Assembly: GCF_000830005.1 (NCBI RefSeq)
Contig: NZ_CP010408.1
Coordinates: forward strand, 1 to 64,000
Length of the DNA stretch: 64,000 nt
Direction: 5' to 3'
Source: Streptomyces vietnamensis
GTDB taxonomy: Bacteria; Actinomycetota; Actinomycetes; Streptomycetales; Streptomycetaceae
The translations under genes and the position numbers were made by a program. Positions within the stretch are counted from its first letter, which is position 1. Each line of letters opens with the position of its first letter. Under the pieces are notes generated by a model. That model worked only from the letters and a program-made list of their open reading frames with translations, searched no databases and had not been told where the DNA came from. Shown here one piece after another: positions 43,050 to 51,208 of the stretch.

Positions 43050-43624
43050 CCATCCTTCTCTACGCGTCGTGTCTGCTTCCGATGCCCGTCACGGATGTGC
43101 TTGCCCAGCTTGCTGCGCAGCTCAACGACGGCGGATGAGCGGTCCTTGTGCAGCCGGATCCTGTCTATGCCCAGCACGCTGGCGATGTCGGTGTCCTCAA
43201 GGCCCTGGCTCTGCAACTGGACGATCTTGCGGCGCTGGGTGCGGGGCATCGCGTCGATCAAGGGCACGACGAGGCGTTCCAGGAGGTCGGCGTCGTCGGG
43301 AGAAACGCGCGGCGGCGGGATCGCGGCCACGAACTCGCTGTCGTAGCGGACGGGGTCGCGCTGCAGGGCGCGCAGCGCGTCTTTGGCCAGGTTCCGCGAG
43401 GCCGTCCTGAGGTATCCGGGCAGCTTCGTCACCGAGTCCAGCTCTCCGGAGGCGGCCTTGGCCGCCACCCGCTCGTACGCCTCCTGTGCGATGTCCTCGC
43501 ACGCCGCCTGCGACAGCAGCGGCCGGTACTTCTTGCACAGGACCAGCGGCTCCGTCGCCATGAACATCGCGTAGCAGTCCAGCAGCCGCTGCTCCACATC
43601 GGTGAGAGAGGGCTGCACGGACAT
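43046..43624 (-). CDS. Sigma-70-family (ECF-like) RNA polymerase sigma factor
   Basis: 192 aa. Region 2 (YRPLLSQAACEDIAQEAYER, then LPGYLRTASRNLAKDALRAL) and region 4 (MPRTQRRKIVQLQSQGLEDT, DIASVLGIDRIRLHKDRSSA) are recognisable, with the short acidic linker of ECF factors. No anti-sigma factor or membrane protein is adjacent; the coupled IclR-type gene takes that place. The small gene 8 bp upstream completes the operon. Targets unknown. Confidence 0.8.
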   Translation of the reverse strand: MSVQPSLTDVEQRLLDCYAMFMATEPLVLCKKYRPLLSQAACEDIAQEAYERVAAKAASGELDSVTKLPGYLRTASRNLAKDALRALQRDPVRYDSEFVAAIPPPRVSPDDADLLERLVVPLIDAMPRTQRRKIVQLQSQGLEDTDIASVLGIDRIRLHKDRSSAVVELRSKLGKHIRDGHRKQTRRVEKDG

Positions 43625-43632
43625 ATCGCCGC

Positions 43633-43938
43633 CTACCACGGGCCGTTCTCCTTCACCGGTCCATGCGGCCCCAGGCCGGGACCACCTCCGGCGGGGAGAA
43701 AGACCGAGATCTCCACCTGCCCGGGAGGCAGGACGGCAATCCGGACGCCGACCGGTCCCCGGCTGGTCGCCGGGAAGGGTTCGGCGTCGACGGCTCCAGG
43801 CTCCAGCGCCGTCCCGGCACGGTACGACCGCCGGTCCCACCACACCTGGACCACGGCGGCCGCGGTCTGCACCACTGCCGCTGCCACCGCGGCGAGCTCG
43901 GACACGGCCAAGCACGACGTCATCGACTTGATCTCCAT
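43633..43938 (-). CDS. Small hypothetical protein upstream of the sigma factor
   Basis: 101 aa from the ATG at 43938 (MEIKSMTSCLAVSELAAVAA); an internal ATG at 43923 is an alternative. An Ala/Val-rich helix that may touch the membrane (SELAAVAAAVVQTAAAVVQV) is followed by a strand-rich part (GVRIAVLPPGQVEISVFLPA). No family recognised. The stop lies 8 bp before the sigma-factor start, so they are probably co-transcribed. Confidence 0.5.
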   Translation of the reverse strand: MEIKSMTSCLAVSELAAVAAAVVQTAAAVVQVWWDRRSYRAGTALEPGAVDAEPFPATSRGPVGVRIAVLPPGQVEISVFLPAGGGPGLGPHGPVKENGPW

Positions 43939-44544
43939 CGTCAGTATCAGGGGGCGCACCAAGCGCCTTCGCCCCACCCGACGATCCCGCTCCCCGGTTA
44001 TCCCCCGGGCGACCGAACATTTCCTCAGATGACCGAAGCCAACCGGCGCTGCCCGGATCCCGACCAGAACACGTCGTTGCATGACCGCAGACCGCGCGGC
44101 GGTCGAACTCGCGGTGCCGACGATGCTGGCGACGCCGGCCATGGGGGCGGCGCCAGTGGACATGACTGTGCCCCCGCAGGGCGGGGGCACGAAGCGCGCC
44201 AACGACCAGTCGGCTCACTCGGACTCAACGTAGCGGCCGCGAGGCGCCAGACAGCTGAATCTGCGGATCGGATGACCGGGACGGACTACACGCGGCCCGC
44301 GACGATGACGTACGCCTTGACGACGCCAGGCGCCGACGGTTTCGATCAGTCGAGCTCAACGTACGTGGAGATAACTAGTCTTCAACACCTGCCCCGGAGA
44401 CCAGGACGGCGGTATCGGTCAGGCCGACTTCTCGTGCTCGGTGATGCGGGTGAAGCCGACGCCTACCCAATCGGGCCCGGCAATCGGCTCCACTCGGCGG
44501 CAAGCCCGACGGCCGCCCTCCGGAGGCGGTGGAGGAGTTGCCCG
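43939..44544. other. Intergenic, 606 bp
   Basis: No gene with a ribosome site. Around 44280-44400 the plus strand reads briefly like protein (YALTTPGADGFDQSSSTYVE) but is not bounded by a start and stop of sense. It contains the hairpin at 44168 and, presumably, the promoter for the sigma operon. Confidence 0.35.
44168..44190. terminator. Perfect hairpin, 10-bp stem
   Basis: GTGCCCCCGC and GCGGGGGCAC pair around AGG. It is 230 bp upstream of the sigma operon start and no gene ends next to it; it may insulate the operon from the biosynthetic block. Confidence 0.5.
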
Positions 44545-45045
44545 TCAGCAGTCGTCGCCGCTGGCGAGGAGCTTGACGATCCCGGTCTTCCGGGCCTCAA
44601 GGGCCGCGTGCATCCGGGTGGCCGCGGACGGCAGCAGGAGTTCATCCGCTTCGTCGGGACATGCCCACATGTGGTCTTCGAGTTCGTCGTCAGGCAGCGT
44701 GACCGAGGCGTCGGCGGGGACGGTGCCGGCGTCGAAGACGAGGTTGATCGCCGGGCCGTCGAGCCGTTCGCCGGGCGGGGACCAGGTGACGACCAGGATG
44801 CCGTGCATCGGTCGGTCGAGGCCGGTCTCCTCCAGCAGTTCCCGGCGGGCGCAGGTCTCGGGGTCCTCGCCCTGGTCGACGGTGCCGCCGGGGAACTGCC
44901 AGGCGTCGCGGTACTGGGGCTTGACGATGAGGACGCGGTCGAGTTCGTCGGTGACGAGGACGGCAGTGCCGGTGTACGCGCGGGTGAGGGTGGCGAGCCA
45001 CTGTTCGCGCGGGAGGAACGGGCGCGGCTGCTGCTTCGTGGGCAT
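44545..45045 (-). CDS. Nudix hydrolase
   Basis: 166 aa with a complete Nudix box at about residues 53-76: GGTVDQGEDPETCARRELLE followed by ETGL, i.e. G-x5-E-x7-REUxEExGU. N-terminal strands VLVTDELDRVLIVKPQYR are usual for the fold. It would hydrolyse a nucleoside-diphosphate derivative. Being next to NDP-sugar genes, a nucleotide sugar or a damaged nucleotide is a plausible substrate. A strong hairpin separates it from the MurG-like gene, so it is probably expressed separately or by read-through. Confidence 0.85.
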   Translation of the reverse strand: MPTKQQPRPFLPREQWLATLTRAYTGTAVLVTDELDRVLIVKPQYRDAWQFPGGTVDQGEDPETCARRELLEETGLDRPMHGILVVTWSPPGERLDGPAINLVFDAGTVPADASVTLPDDELEDHMWACPDEADELLLPSAATRMHAALEARKTGIVKLLASGDDC

Positions 45046-45070
45046 GTCGGCCCTTTCGGCTTAACGCGTA

Positions 45071-45098
45071 TGGCCCCTGCGGAAGCCCGCAGGGGCCA
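45071..45098 (-). terminator. Terminator of the biosynthetic operon B
   Basis: TGGCCCCTGCGG and CCGCAGGGGCCA form a perfect 12-bp stem around AAGC, 27 nt downstream of the MurG-like gene's stop. Confidence 0.75.
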
Positions 45099-45124
45099 CG
45101 TTCACGGCTGGGTCTGCCGTGAGG

Positions 45125-46285
45125 CTAGCGCGTCGGCCGTAGGGCTGTCGTAACGACGAGGTCAGCGAGGCGTTGCGCGGCGTCGGGCTGGCCGGCGGAG
45201 CGGGCCGAGCGGGCCATGCTCTGCCGGCGGGCGGGGTCCTTCAGGAGCGGAAGGAGCGCGTCGCGCAGTCCGTCGGGGGTGGCGGTGGCGTGGTCGAGGC
45301 AGAGGGCGGCTCCGGCGGTCTGGAGGGTCTGGGCGTTGCGGAGCTGTTCCTGGCCGGCGGTGGGGATGAGGGGGATGAGGATGGACGGTTTGCCGATGGC
45401 GGTGAGTTCGGCGAGGGTTCCGGCGCCGGATCGGGAGATGACGATGTCGGAGGCGGCGAGGATGTCGGCCAGGCCGTCGCTGACGTAGGGGACGAGCCGG
45501 TACCGGTGGGCGTGTTCGGGCGTGAGGCCGGCGGTCTGCTGCTTGATCTGGTCGTAGTGGGCCTCGCCGCACTGGTGAAGGATCTGGCAGTGCGGCAGAA
45601 GGTGGGGGAGGTTGTCGGTGATCAGGCGGTTGATCTGGGCGGAGCCCTGTGCGCCGCCGGTGACGTAGACGAGCGGGGTGTCCGGGTCGAGCTGGTGGGC
45701 GCGGTGGGTGGCAGCGGAGTCGCCGTCGAACAGGGCGGGGCGTACGGGGTTGCCGGTGACGACGGCCCGCTGCCTGGCCGCGGGCGGCAGGGAGTCGAGC
45801 GAGGTGGCGTGGCTGAGGGCGATGGCGGTGGCGCCGCGGGCGAGGATGCGGTTGGCCAGGCCGAGGGTGGTGATCTGCTCGTGCATGACGAGCGGTACGC
45901 CGACGATGCGGGCGGCCAGGCCGAGGGGGACGGCGACGTAGCCGCCGGTCGACATGACGACGTGCGGGCGGAAGCGACGGAGTTCGGCGACGGCCTGGCC
46001 GAGGCCGGCGGGGACCTTGGCCAGGTCGACGGTCGTGGTCGCAAGGGCCTTGAGGTTGAGGGAGCGGCGGACCTTGCCGGTGGCGATGGTGCGGAAGCAG
46101 ATGCCGGCCTCGGCGGCGACGCGGGCTTCGAGGCCGGTGGGGGTGCCGTACCAGGTGACGTCGAGGTCGGTGTCGCGGGCGGCGAGGTTGGTGCGGATGG
46201 TGTTGATGGTGGTGAGGGCGGGGTAGGTGTGGCCGCCGGTCCCGCCGCCGGTCACGGCCAGGCGGATCGTCGTGGTGCTGGTCAC
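45125..46285 (-). CDS. MurG-like glycosyltransferase (GT28)
   Basis: 386 aa. The GT-B fold of MurG is clear: N-terminal LAVTGGGTGGHTYPALT (glycine-rich loop), VVMSTGGYVAVPLGLAARI, HEQITTLGLANRIL, then the C-terminal donor-binding half with VYVTGGAQGSAQINRL and SRSGAGTLAELTAIGKPSIL. MurG adds GlcNAc from UDP-GlcNAc to lipid I. As the last gene of a biosynthetic-looking operon with sugar-nucleotide enzymes, this copy more likely glycosylates a secondary metabolite than peptidoglycan (inference). The preceding gene ends 42 bp upstream. Confidence 0.85.
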   Translation of the reverse strand: MTSTTTIRLAVTGGGTGGHTYPALTTINTIRTNLAARDTDLDVTWYGTPTGLEARVAAEAGICFRTIATGKVRRSLNLKALATTTVDLAKVPAGLGQAVAELRRFRPHVVMSTGGYVAVPLGLAARIVGVPLVMHEQITTLGLANRILARGATAIALSHATSLDSLPPAARQRAVVTGNPVRPALFDGDSAATHRAHQLDPDTPLVYVTGGAQGSAQINRLITDNLPHLLPHCQILHQCGEAHYDQIKQQTAGLTPEHAHRYRLVPYVSDGLADILAASDIVISRSGAGTLAELTAIGKPSILIPLIPTAGQEQLRNAQTLQTAGAALCLDHATATPDGLRDALLPLLKDPARRQSMARSARSAGQPDAAQRLADLVVTTALRPTR

Positions 46286-46327
46286 CGGGTGGGCTCCTTG
46301 TCGTCGTCGGGGCGAGGACCAGGGTGG

Positions 46328-47041
46328 TCAGGCCGCCGTGGTGGTGTCGCCGAGCAGGGCGCGCGCCCGGGTCAGGCTGTCGGGGTCTTTGATGGCCTCC
46401 CAGTAGGGGAGAACGACGGCGGTGCCGGGGGTGTTCTTGGCGAGCGCCATGTTGACGGCGGTCTCGTAGTCGCCGAAGGCGATCGTGTCGCGGCGGATGC
46501 GCCGGATGAGGGGGCGGCCGGCGAGGTGGTGGACCCAGATGTTGACCAGGCGGCCGGGCGGGCAGCCGCCGGGCGGGCGCTCGATGATGCCTTCGAGGTC
46601 GGTGGTGCCGGGGCGGAAGCCGAGCATGCCGCCGACGAAGGTGCGCTCGAGGACGGCGCTGGCGATGCTGATGCCGTGCTCGGGCAGGGCTTTGGCGACG
46701 AGGGTGTAGGCGTCGTCGGGGACGATGTCGGTGATGCCGCAGAGGAAGGCGCTCGTGCAGTCGGCGGGCAGCAGGCGCAGGCCGGTCGCGGCGGCGGCGT
46801 GGGCGTCGGGGCCGTCCTGGAGGACGACCTGGAACGGGGTGCCGTCGGCGACCTGGGCGGCGTGGTCGGCCACGGCGGCCTGGTTGTCTTCGTTGGTGAC
46901 GATGATGAAGGAGCGGGTGCCGGCGGCGCGGGCCTGGCGCATGTGCCGCTGCAGGAGGGTCTCGCCGGCGAGGACGAGGGTGGGCTTGTCCCGGCCCAGG
47001 CGGGTGCCGTGGCCGGCGGCGAGCAGTATGGCGGTGGTCAT
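46328..47041 (-). CDS. Sugar-1-phosphate nucleotidyltransferase-like protein
   Basis: 237 aa from the ATG at 47041, overlapping the aminotransferase stop by 4 bp (ATGA). It opens TAILLAAGHGTRLGRDKPTL, the nucleotide-binding signature (L-A-A-G-x-G-T-R-L-x-x-x-K-P) of NTP transferases. LCGITDIVPDDAYTLV supplies the metal-binding Asp, and a later INIWVHH-like strand follows. It probably activates a sugar phosphate as an NDP-sugar, the donor for the glycosyltransferase encoded next. MobA-like specificity cannot be excluded from sequence alone. Confidence 0.8.
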   Translation of the reverse strand: MTTAILLAAGHGTRLGRDKPTLVLAGETLLQRHMRQARAAGTRSFIIVTNEDNQAAVADHAAQVADGTPFQVVLQDGPDAHAAAATGLRLLPADCTSAFLCGITDIVPDDAYTLVAKALPEHGISIASAVLERTFVGGMLGFRPGTTDLEGIIERPPGGCPPGRLVNIWVHHLAGRPLIRRIRRDTIAFGDYETAVNMALAKNTPGTAVVLPYWEAIKDPDSLTRARALLGDTTTAA

Positions 47042-48150
47042 GAGGATGCTCCTTCGCTGAGGATGCCGAGCAGGACCTTGGTGACGCGGGTGGTGTCGTC
47101 CCGGCTGATGCCGGTGTGGAAGGGCAGGCACAGGGTGCGGCGCAGCAGCGCGCGCAGGCCCGGCAGGCTCGCGGCCTCGTACGGGGCGAGGGCGGGGTAG
47201 TCGGTCCAGGGGCGGGCGAACATGACGGCGGTGCCGATCTGTTCGCGGGCGAGCGCGGCCTGGACGGTGAGGGCGTCGTGGCCGTCGCCGAGGTCGACGC
47301 AGAACCGGCTCCAGGTGCTCCTCGGGCGCCGGCCGGGCGGCAGAAGGGCGGGGCGCTCGGCGAGCAGGGTGGTGGCGTAGGCGTCCGCGACCTGGGCGAG
47401 GGCGTCGGCGGTGGCGGTGCGCGCCTTCCACTGGTGGGTGGCCAGGAGGGCGTCGGTCTCGGAGAGGGTGCGGTTGCGCAGCAGGGTGTCGCCGAGTTCC
47501 CAGAGGTGTTCGACGCCGCTGTGCTTGCGGCGGTCGCGGATCTCCTGGGCGAGGGCGGTGTTCGCGGTGACGACGGCGCCGCCGGCGGTGGAGGAGATCG
47601 GTTTGGTCGGGGCGAAGGACCAGGTGGAGGCGTCGCCCCAGGTGCCGGGCCCGGTCGGGTCGGTGGGCAGGACGTAGGCGCAGTCCTCGATGACGGTGAC
47701 GCCGCGCTGCCACAGGGCGGCGATCGTGGTCTCGGCGTGGTCGGCGACGATGCCGCCGTGGTGGATCCAGATCACGATGGCGGAGCTGGGCACCTGGTTG
47801 GCGGCCGCGACGGTGGGGGCGAGGGTGGTGGGGTCGACGTCCATGGGGACGGGGGTGAAGCCGAGGCGGGCGGCCAGGGCCGGGATCGCCTGGAAGGCGT
47901 GCGCCGGCACGTGGACCTCGCGGTCCGGCTCGCGCAGCGTTTCGAGGACGAGTTCGAGGGCGTCCATGCCGGAGCCGACGACGATCGCCCGCCGGGCGAA
48001 GAAGCCGGCGAGTTCCATCTCCAGGCGGCTGGTGTGGACGCTGTCGCGGAGCAGGCCGCTGGCGACGGTGTGGGTCAGCTGCTGGGCGAGGCCGGCGGAC
48101 TGGGCGGGGTTGCCGGTGGGGGGCCGCCACAGCGGCGTCCAGCCGTTCAC
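47038..48150 (-). CDS. DegT/DnrJ/EryC1/StrS-family PLP aminotransferase
   Basis: 370 aa from a GTG that overlaps the stop of the WbqC gene by 4 bp. VGSGMDALELVLETLREPDR (PLP phosphate site), AHAFQAIPALAARLGFTPVP and MDVDPTTLAP, VIEDCAYVLPT (the Asp that contacts the pyridine N) and WSFAPTKPISSTAGGAVVT. The Lys in PTKPIS is the Schiff-base residue. These enzymes install amino groups on keto-sugars or cyclitols. The C-terminal ending (CLPFHTGISRDDTTRV) matches the family's CLPxHxxxxxxD motif. It implies an amino-sugar or aminocyclitol unit in the product. Confidence 0.9.
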   Translation of the reverse strand: MNGWTPLWRPPTGNPAQSAGLAQQLTHTVASGLLRDSVHTSRLEMELAGFFARRAIVVGSGMDALELVLETLREPDREVHVPAHAFQAIPALAARLGFTPVPMDVDPTTLAPTVAAANQVPSSAIVIWIHHGGIVADHAETTIAALWQRGVTVIEDCAYVLPTDPTGPGTWGDASTWSFAPTKPISSTAGGAVVTANTALAQEIRDRRKHSGVEHLWELGDTLLRNRTLSETDALLATHQWKARTATADALAQVADAYATTLLAERPALLPPGRRPRSTWSRFCVDLGDGHDALTVQAALAREQIGTAVMFARPWTDYPALAPYEAASLPGLRALLRRTLCLPFHTGISRDDTTRVTKVLLGILSEGASS

Positions 48151-48878
48151 GCGGCGACCGCCGGGGCCGGGGCGCGGCGAGCGACGCGGAGGGCGGGCAG
48201 GGAGTGGGGGCCGAGGTTCGCGATCAGGTCCAGGGTGCTGAGGTTGTCGAGCGTGCCCTGCGCGGGGTGCTGCTGGGGGTAGGCGGGCGGCTGGTAGTTC
48301 TGCCACTGGACGGCGATGCCGGCCTGTTCGAACAGGGTGGTGTTGAGGTAGCGGGTGCGCGATCCGTCGCCGGCGAGGTACGTCGTGGCGCCGACCTCGC
48401 GGCACAGCTCGACCAGGCGGGCCGTCTTCGCGGCGCGGGCCGGGCGAAGGCGGCTGGAGCGGATCGTGGGGGTGCGAATGTCGAGGACGCGGGCGAGTTC
48501 GGTGGAGCAGGCGAGGTTGAGGTCCGCCAGGGTCGGCCACGTCCGGGGGGCGTAGAGCAGGTTCAGCAGGTCGCTGCACAGGTCCCGGTGCGGGGCGCGG
48601 GCGTACGCCTGCTCGATCGTGGCCCGGTGCTTGTTCTGCCAGGGCAGGGTGTAGTCGAGGCGGGCCGCGGTGAGCCGTTCCTGCCGGCCGGTGTGGACGA
48701 CGGGGGCGGTCAGCAGGCGGCGCCCGTCGTGGGTCTTGATCCAGTTCCGGTTCTGCCAGCCGCCTCGGGTGAAGGCCGCGTCGTCGAGCCAGATGAACAG
48801 GTCCGCCTGGTCGAGCTTGTCCAGCAGCCCGGGGTACGGCAGGTAGTGCGGCTGGTGGATGGCCACGGTCAGGGCCAT
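48147..48878 (-). CDS. WbqC-family protein
   Basis: 243 aa; the ATG at 48878 lies within the end of the upstream gene (10-bp overlap). It starts VAIHQPHYLPYPGLLDKLDQ and ADLFIWLDDAAFTRGGWQNR then NWIKTHDG, the hallmark of WbqC proteins (xxQPxYlPwxGxf, d..q.skrswqnR..i). WbqC proteins accompany O-antigen and natural-product clusters and are suspected to attach amino-acyl or glycyl groups to sugars; the chemistry is not settled. Coupling to the DegT aminotransferase fits modification of an amino sugar. Confidence 0.85.
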   Translation of the reverse strand: MALTVAIHQPHYLPYPGLLDKLDQADLFIWLDDAAFTRGGWQNRNWIKTHDGRRLLTAPVVHTGRQERLTAARLDYTLPWQNKHRATIEQAYARAPHRDLCSDLLNLLYAPRTWPTLADLNLACSTELARVLDIRTPTIRSSRLRPARAAKTARLVELCREVGATTYLAGDGSRTRYLNTTLFEQAGIAVQWQNYQPPAYPQQHPAQGTLDNLSTLDLIANLGPHSLPALRVARRAPAPAVAA

Positions 48879-50017
48879 TTCGGACTCCTCTCGATGGTCT
48901 TCGCCAGATCGGCGGCCAGGGCCAGCGCGGCGGCGATCGTGGTGCCCATGTCGTCGTGGAACGTGCTGCCGCGGCCGGTGAACACGACACCGTCGGTGCG
49001 ACGGGCGCGGTAGGCGTCGGCGAGGCGCTGGTTGTCCGGTGTGCGCAGGACGAAGTCGATGGCGTTGGGGCCGTCGCCGTGGTGCTCGTAGCCGACGAGG
49101 ACCTTCTCGGTGGGGTTGGCCGGCTGGCCGGGCAGGTGCTCGGGGGTGTGGGCGCGGTAGTACGGGACGCCGGGGCCCGGGTAGGTGGTGGTGGCCGTGG
49201 CGGGGGCGGTGTGCCGGTCGGTCAGGCGCCAGTCGACGCAGATCCGGCCGCGTGCGAGCGTGCCCAGGTCGTGGTCGAACCAGGCGTCGATCGGGGTGGT
49301 GACGATGCAGGCGTGGGTGTACGGCGGCAGGTCGCGGACGGATGCCGCGTGGCGCCGCAGGACGGTGATGTCCCGGTTGTCGACGAGCCGGCCGAAGAAG
49401 TCCCCCCAGCCGTCGGCGGGAAAGCCCTGCCGGCCGACCGCCGACCGGAGACCGGCGGTGGGGGTGAAGCGGATCCCGAACCGGTCGGTGAACACCCCCG
49501 GCGCGAGCTGCTCTGGGCTGGTGCCCCACTGCTTGGTGATGTGCCCGCGGACGAACATCTCGTACAGGCGCGGCCCGAGCGCGGCGAGCGCCGCCTCCTG
49601 GGCGCTCGCCGGGGCCCGGCCGGTGCGGTGCGGTGCGACGTCCTGCTCGACGAGGACGCGGGCCGCCTCCGGGGTGAGGGAGGCGTCGCCGTAGCAGAGC
49701 CGGATGGCCTCCAGTCCGAGCGGCAGCGGCACCAGCTCGCCGCCGATGTCGGCGTACGCCCGCCGCTGGTGGCTGATCATCCGGGTCCGGCCGGCCACGT
49801 ACGTCCACACGTCCGGGTCGCTGGTCGCCAGGGTGTGCGTGCCGTACGGGTTGTACTGCACGCCGGTGTGCGGGCAGACGGTCGAGGCGCACAGGCCGCC
49901 GAGCCGGTCGGTGGCTTCCAGGACCATGACCCAGGCGCCGGGCAGCAGGGCCGTGAGCCGGTCCGCGGTCACGAGCCCGAACAGGCCGGCGCCGACGATG
50001 ACGACGTCGGGCCGCAT
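48869..50017 (-). CDS. UDP-galactopyranose-mutase-like flavoprotein
   Basis: 382 aa from the ATG at 50017 (TGATG overlap with the radical SAM gene). VVIVGAGLFGLVTADRL is a dinucleotide-binding Rossmann motif. GGLCASTVCPHTGVQYNPYG, THTLATSDPDVWTYV match the Glf pattern (GG.c......G....YG.H.fht....VW..v). TKQWGTSPEQLAPGVFTDRF and a C-terminal GRGSTFHDDMG are also as in the mutase family. These enzymes use reduced FAD to contract a hexopyranose to a furanose. A mutase or an FAD-linked oxidoreductase acting on an NDP-sugar is the best guess. Confidence 0.75.
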   Translation of the reverse strand: MRPDVVIVGAGLFGLVTADRLTALLPGAWVMVLEATDRLGGLCASTVCPHTGVQYNPYGTHTLATSDPDVWTYVAGRTRMISHQRRAYADIGGELVPLPLGLEAIRLCYGDASLTPEAARVLVEQDVAPHRTGRAPASAQEAALAALGPRLYEMFVRGHITKQWGTSPEQLAPGVFTDRFGIRFTPTAGLRSAVGRQGFPADGWGDFFGRLVDNRDITVLRRHAASVRDLPPYTHACIVTTPIDAWFDHDLGTLARGRICVDWRLTDRHTAPATATTTYPGPGVPYYRAHTPEHLPGQPANPTEKVLVGYEHHGDGPNAIDFVLRTPDNQRLADAYRARRTDGVVFTGRGSTFHDDMGTTIAAALALAADLAKTIERSPKWP

Positions 50018-51189
50018 CACAGGAACCACGCGTGCTGGGTCTCGAACTCCTCGGCACCGGGCGCCGCCAGGTCGCCGGCCTGCCAGGCGTCGATGGCCCG
50101 GGTCTGGTGGATATGGCGGCAGCCCATCCGGTAGCAGCCCGACAGGGCCATGTTGGAGATGAGCCGCTGTGCGACCTGCTGGTGCCGCTCGCTGCCCCAG
50201 ATGTCCTCGAGGTTGTTCTCCCGCAGGTCGCCGATGAGGTACTCGCTGCGGCCCCACTGCGGGCCGCAGGCGTACACCTCGCCGTTGGCCAGCACCCAGC
50301 AGTTGAACCCGGCGGCCACCGTCCAGCACCAGCGGTGCGCACCGTCGGCGCCCTTGGCGTGTTCGCCCAGGATGTGCCCGGCCTGTTCGCGCCAGGCCGG
50401 CAGGCCGCGTTCGTCGGCGAGGCGGAGCAGCAGTTCGCGGAACTCCTCGCGCTGACGGGTGTCGAGGACGAACGGCTCGCCGGTCTTCTCGTAGTCGTCG
50501 ACGAGCCGGATGTGGATGTTGTCGAAGCCGACGTGTTCGGCCCAGTCGTAGATCTGCTCCAGCCACCGGTAGTTCGTGGCGTTGATCAGGACTTTGGCGT
50601 TGACCTTCGGGGTGGTCAGGCCGGCGGCGTTGCGGGTGGCGATGATCGCGCGGGCCGCCTGCTCCATCGCGGTGTGCGAGCGGGTGTGGGCGACCTGCTC
50701 GTAGGTGTCGTCGTCGTAGGCGAAGACGGCGACCTCGATGAACGTCATCCGTTCGAGGACGTCCGGGCGGGCGAGCGGCATCCCCTTGATCAGGTTCGAC
50801 GCCATGCCGGCCCGGGTGGTGGCCAGCGGGAGGCGGGCGATGTAGTCGGCGATCTTCCCGCCGCGCCACTGGGTGGGCTCTCCCCCGCCGCAGTACTGCA
50901 CCCCGCGCACACCCATGGCGGTGATCGAGTCGTGGAGGCGGTCCATCATCTCGACCGGCATCGATGCGAAGCCGTAGGCGGCGTTGCGGTTCTTCGCGTA
51001 GCAGTGGTCGCACCGGGTGTTGCAGGCGAAGGTGGCGTACATCTCCAGCGACCACGGGGCGCTGCGGATCTTGATGCCGCGCTGGAGCGGGCCGGGTAAG
51101 AACGTGGCCTTGGCGGCGTGCAGGGCTTTGGTCGCGGAGGAGTACGGGCTGGGCTGGGCGGTGGTGGTGATCTGCTCGAACTCGGGCAT
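50017..51189 (-). CDS. Radical SAM enzyme 2
   Basis: 390 aa. The CxxxCxxC cluster motif is C56-NTR-C60-DH-C63, preceded by SLEMYATFA. GVQYCGGGEPTQW is the GGEP-type SAM-binding motif. Toward the C-terminus, WCWTVAAGFNCWVLANGEVY, ACGPQWGR and GCYRMGCRHIH give a SPASM/twitch-like set of Cys for an auxiliary cluster. It therefore resembles SPASM enzymes that modify peptides, sugars or cyclitols by H-atom abstraction. Start MPEFEQITTT is 19 bp after the first radical SAM gene's stop. It overlaps the flavoprotein gene start by one base. Confidence 0.85.
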   Translation of the reverse strand: MPEFEQITTTAQPSPYSSATKALHAAKATFLPGPLQRGIKIRSAPWSLEMYATFACNTRCDHCYAKNRNAAYGFASMPVEMMDRLHDSITAMGVRGVQYCGGGEPTQWRGGKIADYIARLPLATTRAGMASNLIKGMPLARPDVLERMTFIEVAVFAYDDDTYEQVAHTRSHTAMEQAARAIIATRNAAGLTTPKVNAKVLINATNYRWLEQIYDWAEHVGFDNIHIRLVDDYEKTGEPFVLDTRQREEFRELLLRLADERGLPAWREQAGHILGEHAKGADGAHRWCWTVAAGFNCWVLANGEVYACGPQWGRSEYLIGDLRENNLEDIWGSERHQQVAQRLISNMALSGCYRMGCRHIHQTRAIDAWQAGDLAAPGAEEFETQHAWFL

Positions 51190-51208
51190 GGTCGGCCTCC
51201 CGCGAGGT

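Noticed and set aside
45173..47200. Open frame of 675 codons on the plus strand
   Set aside because: Gly/Val/Arg-rich antisense of the MurG-like and nucleotidyltransferase genes.
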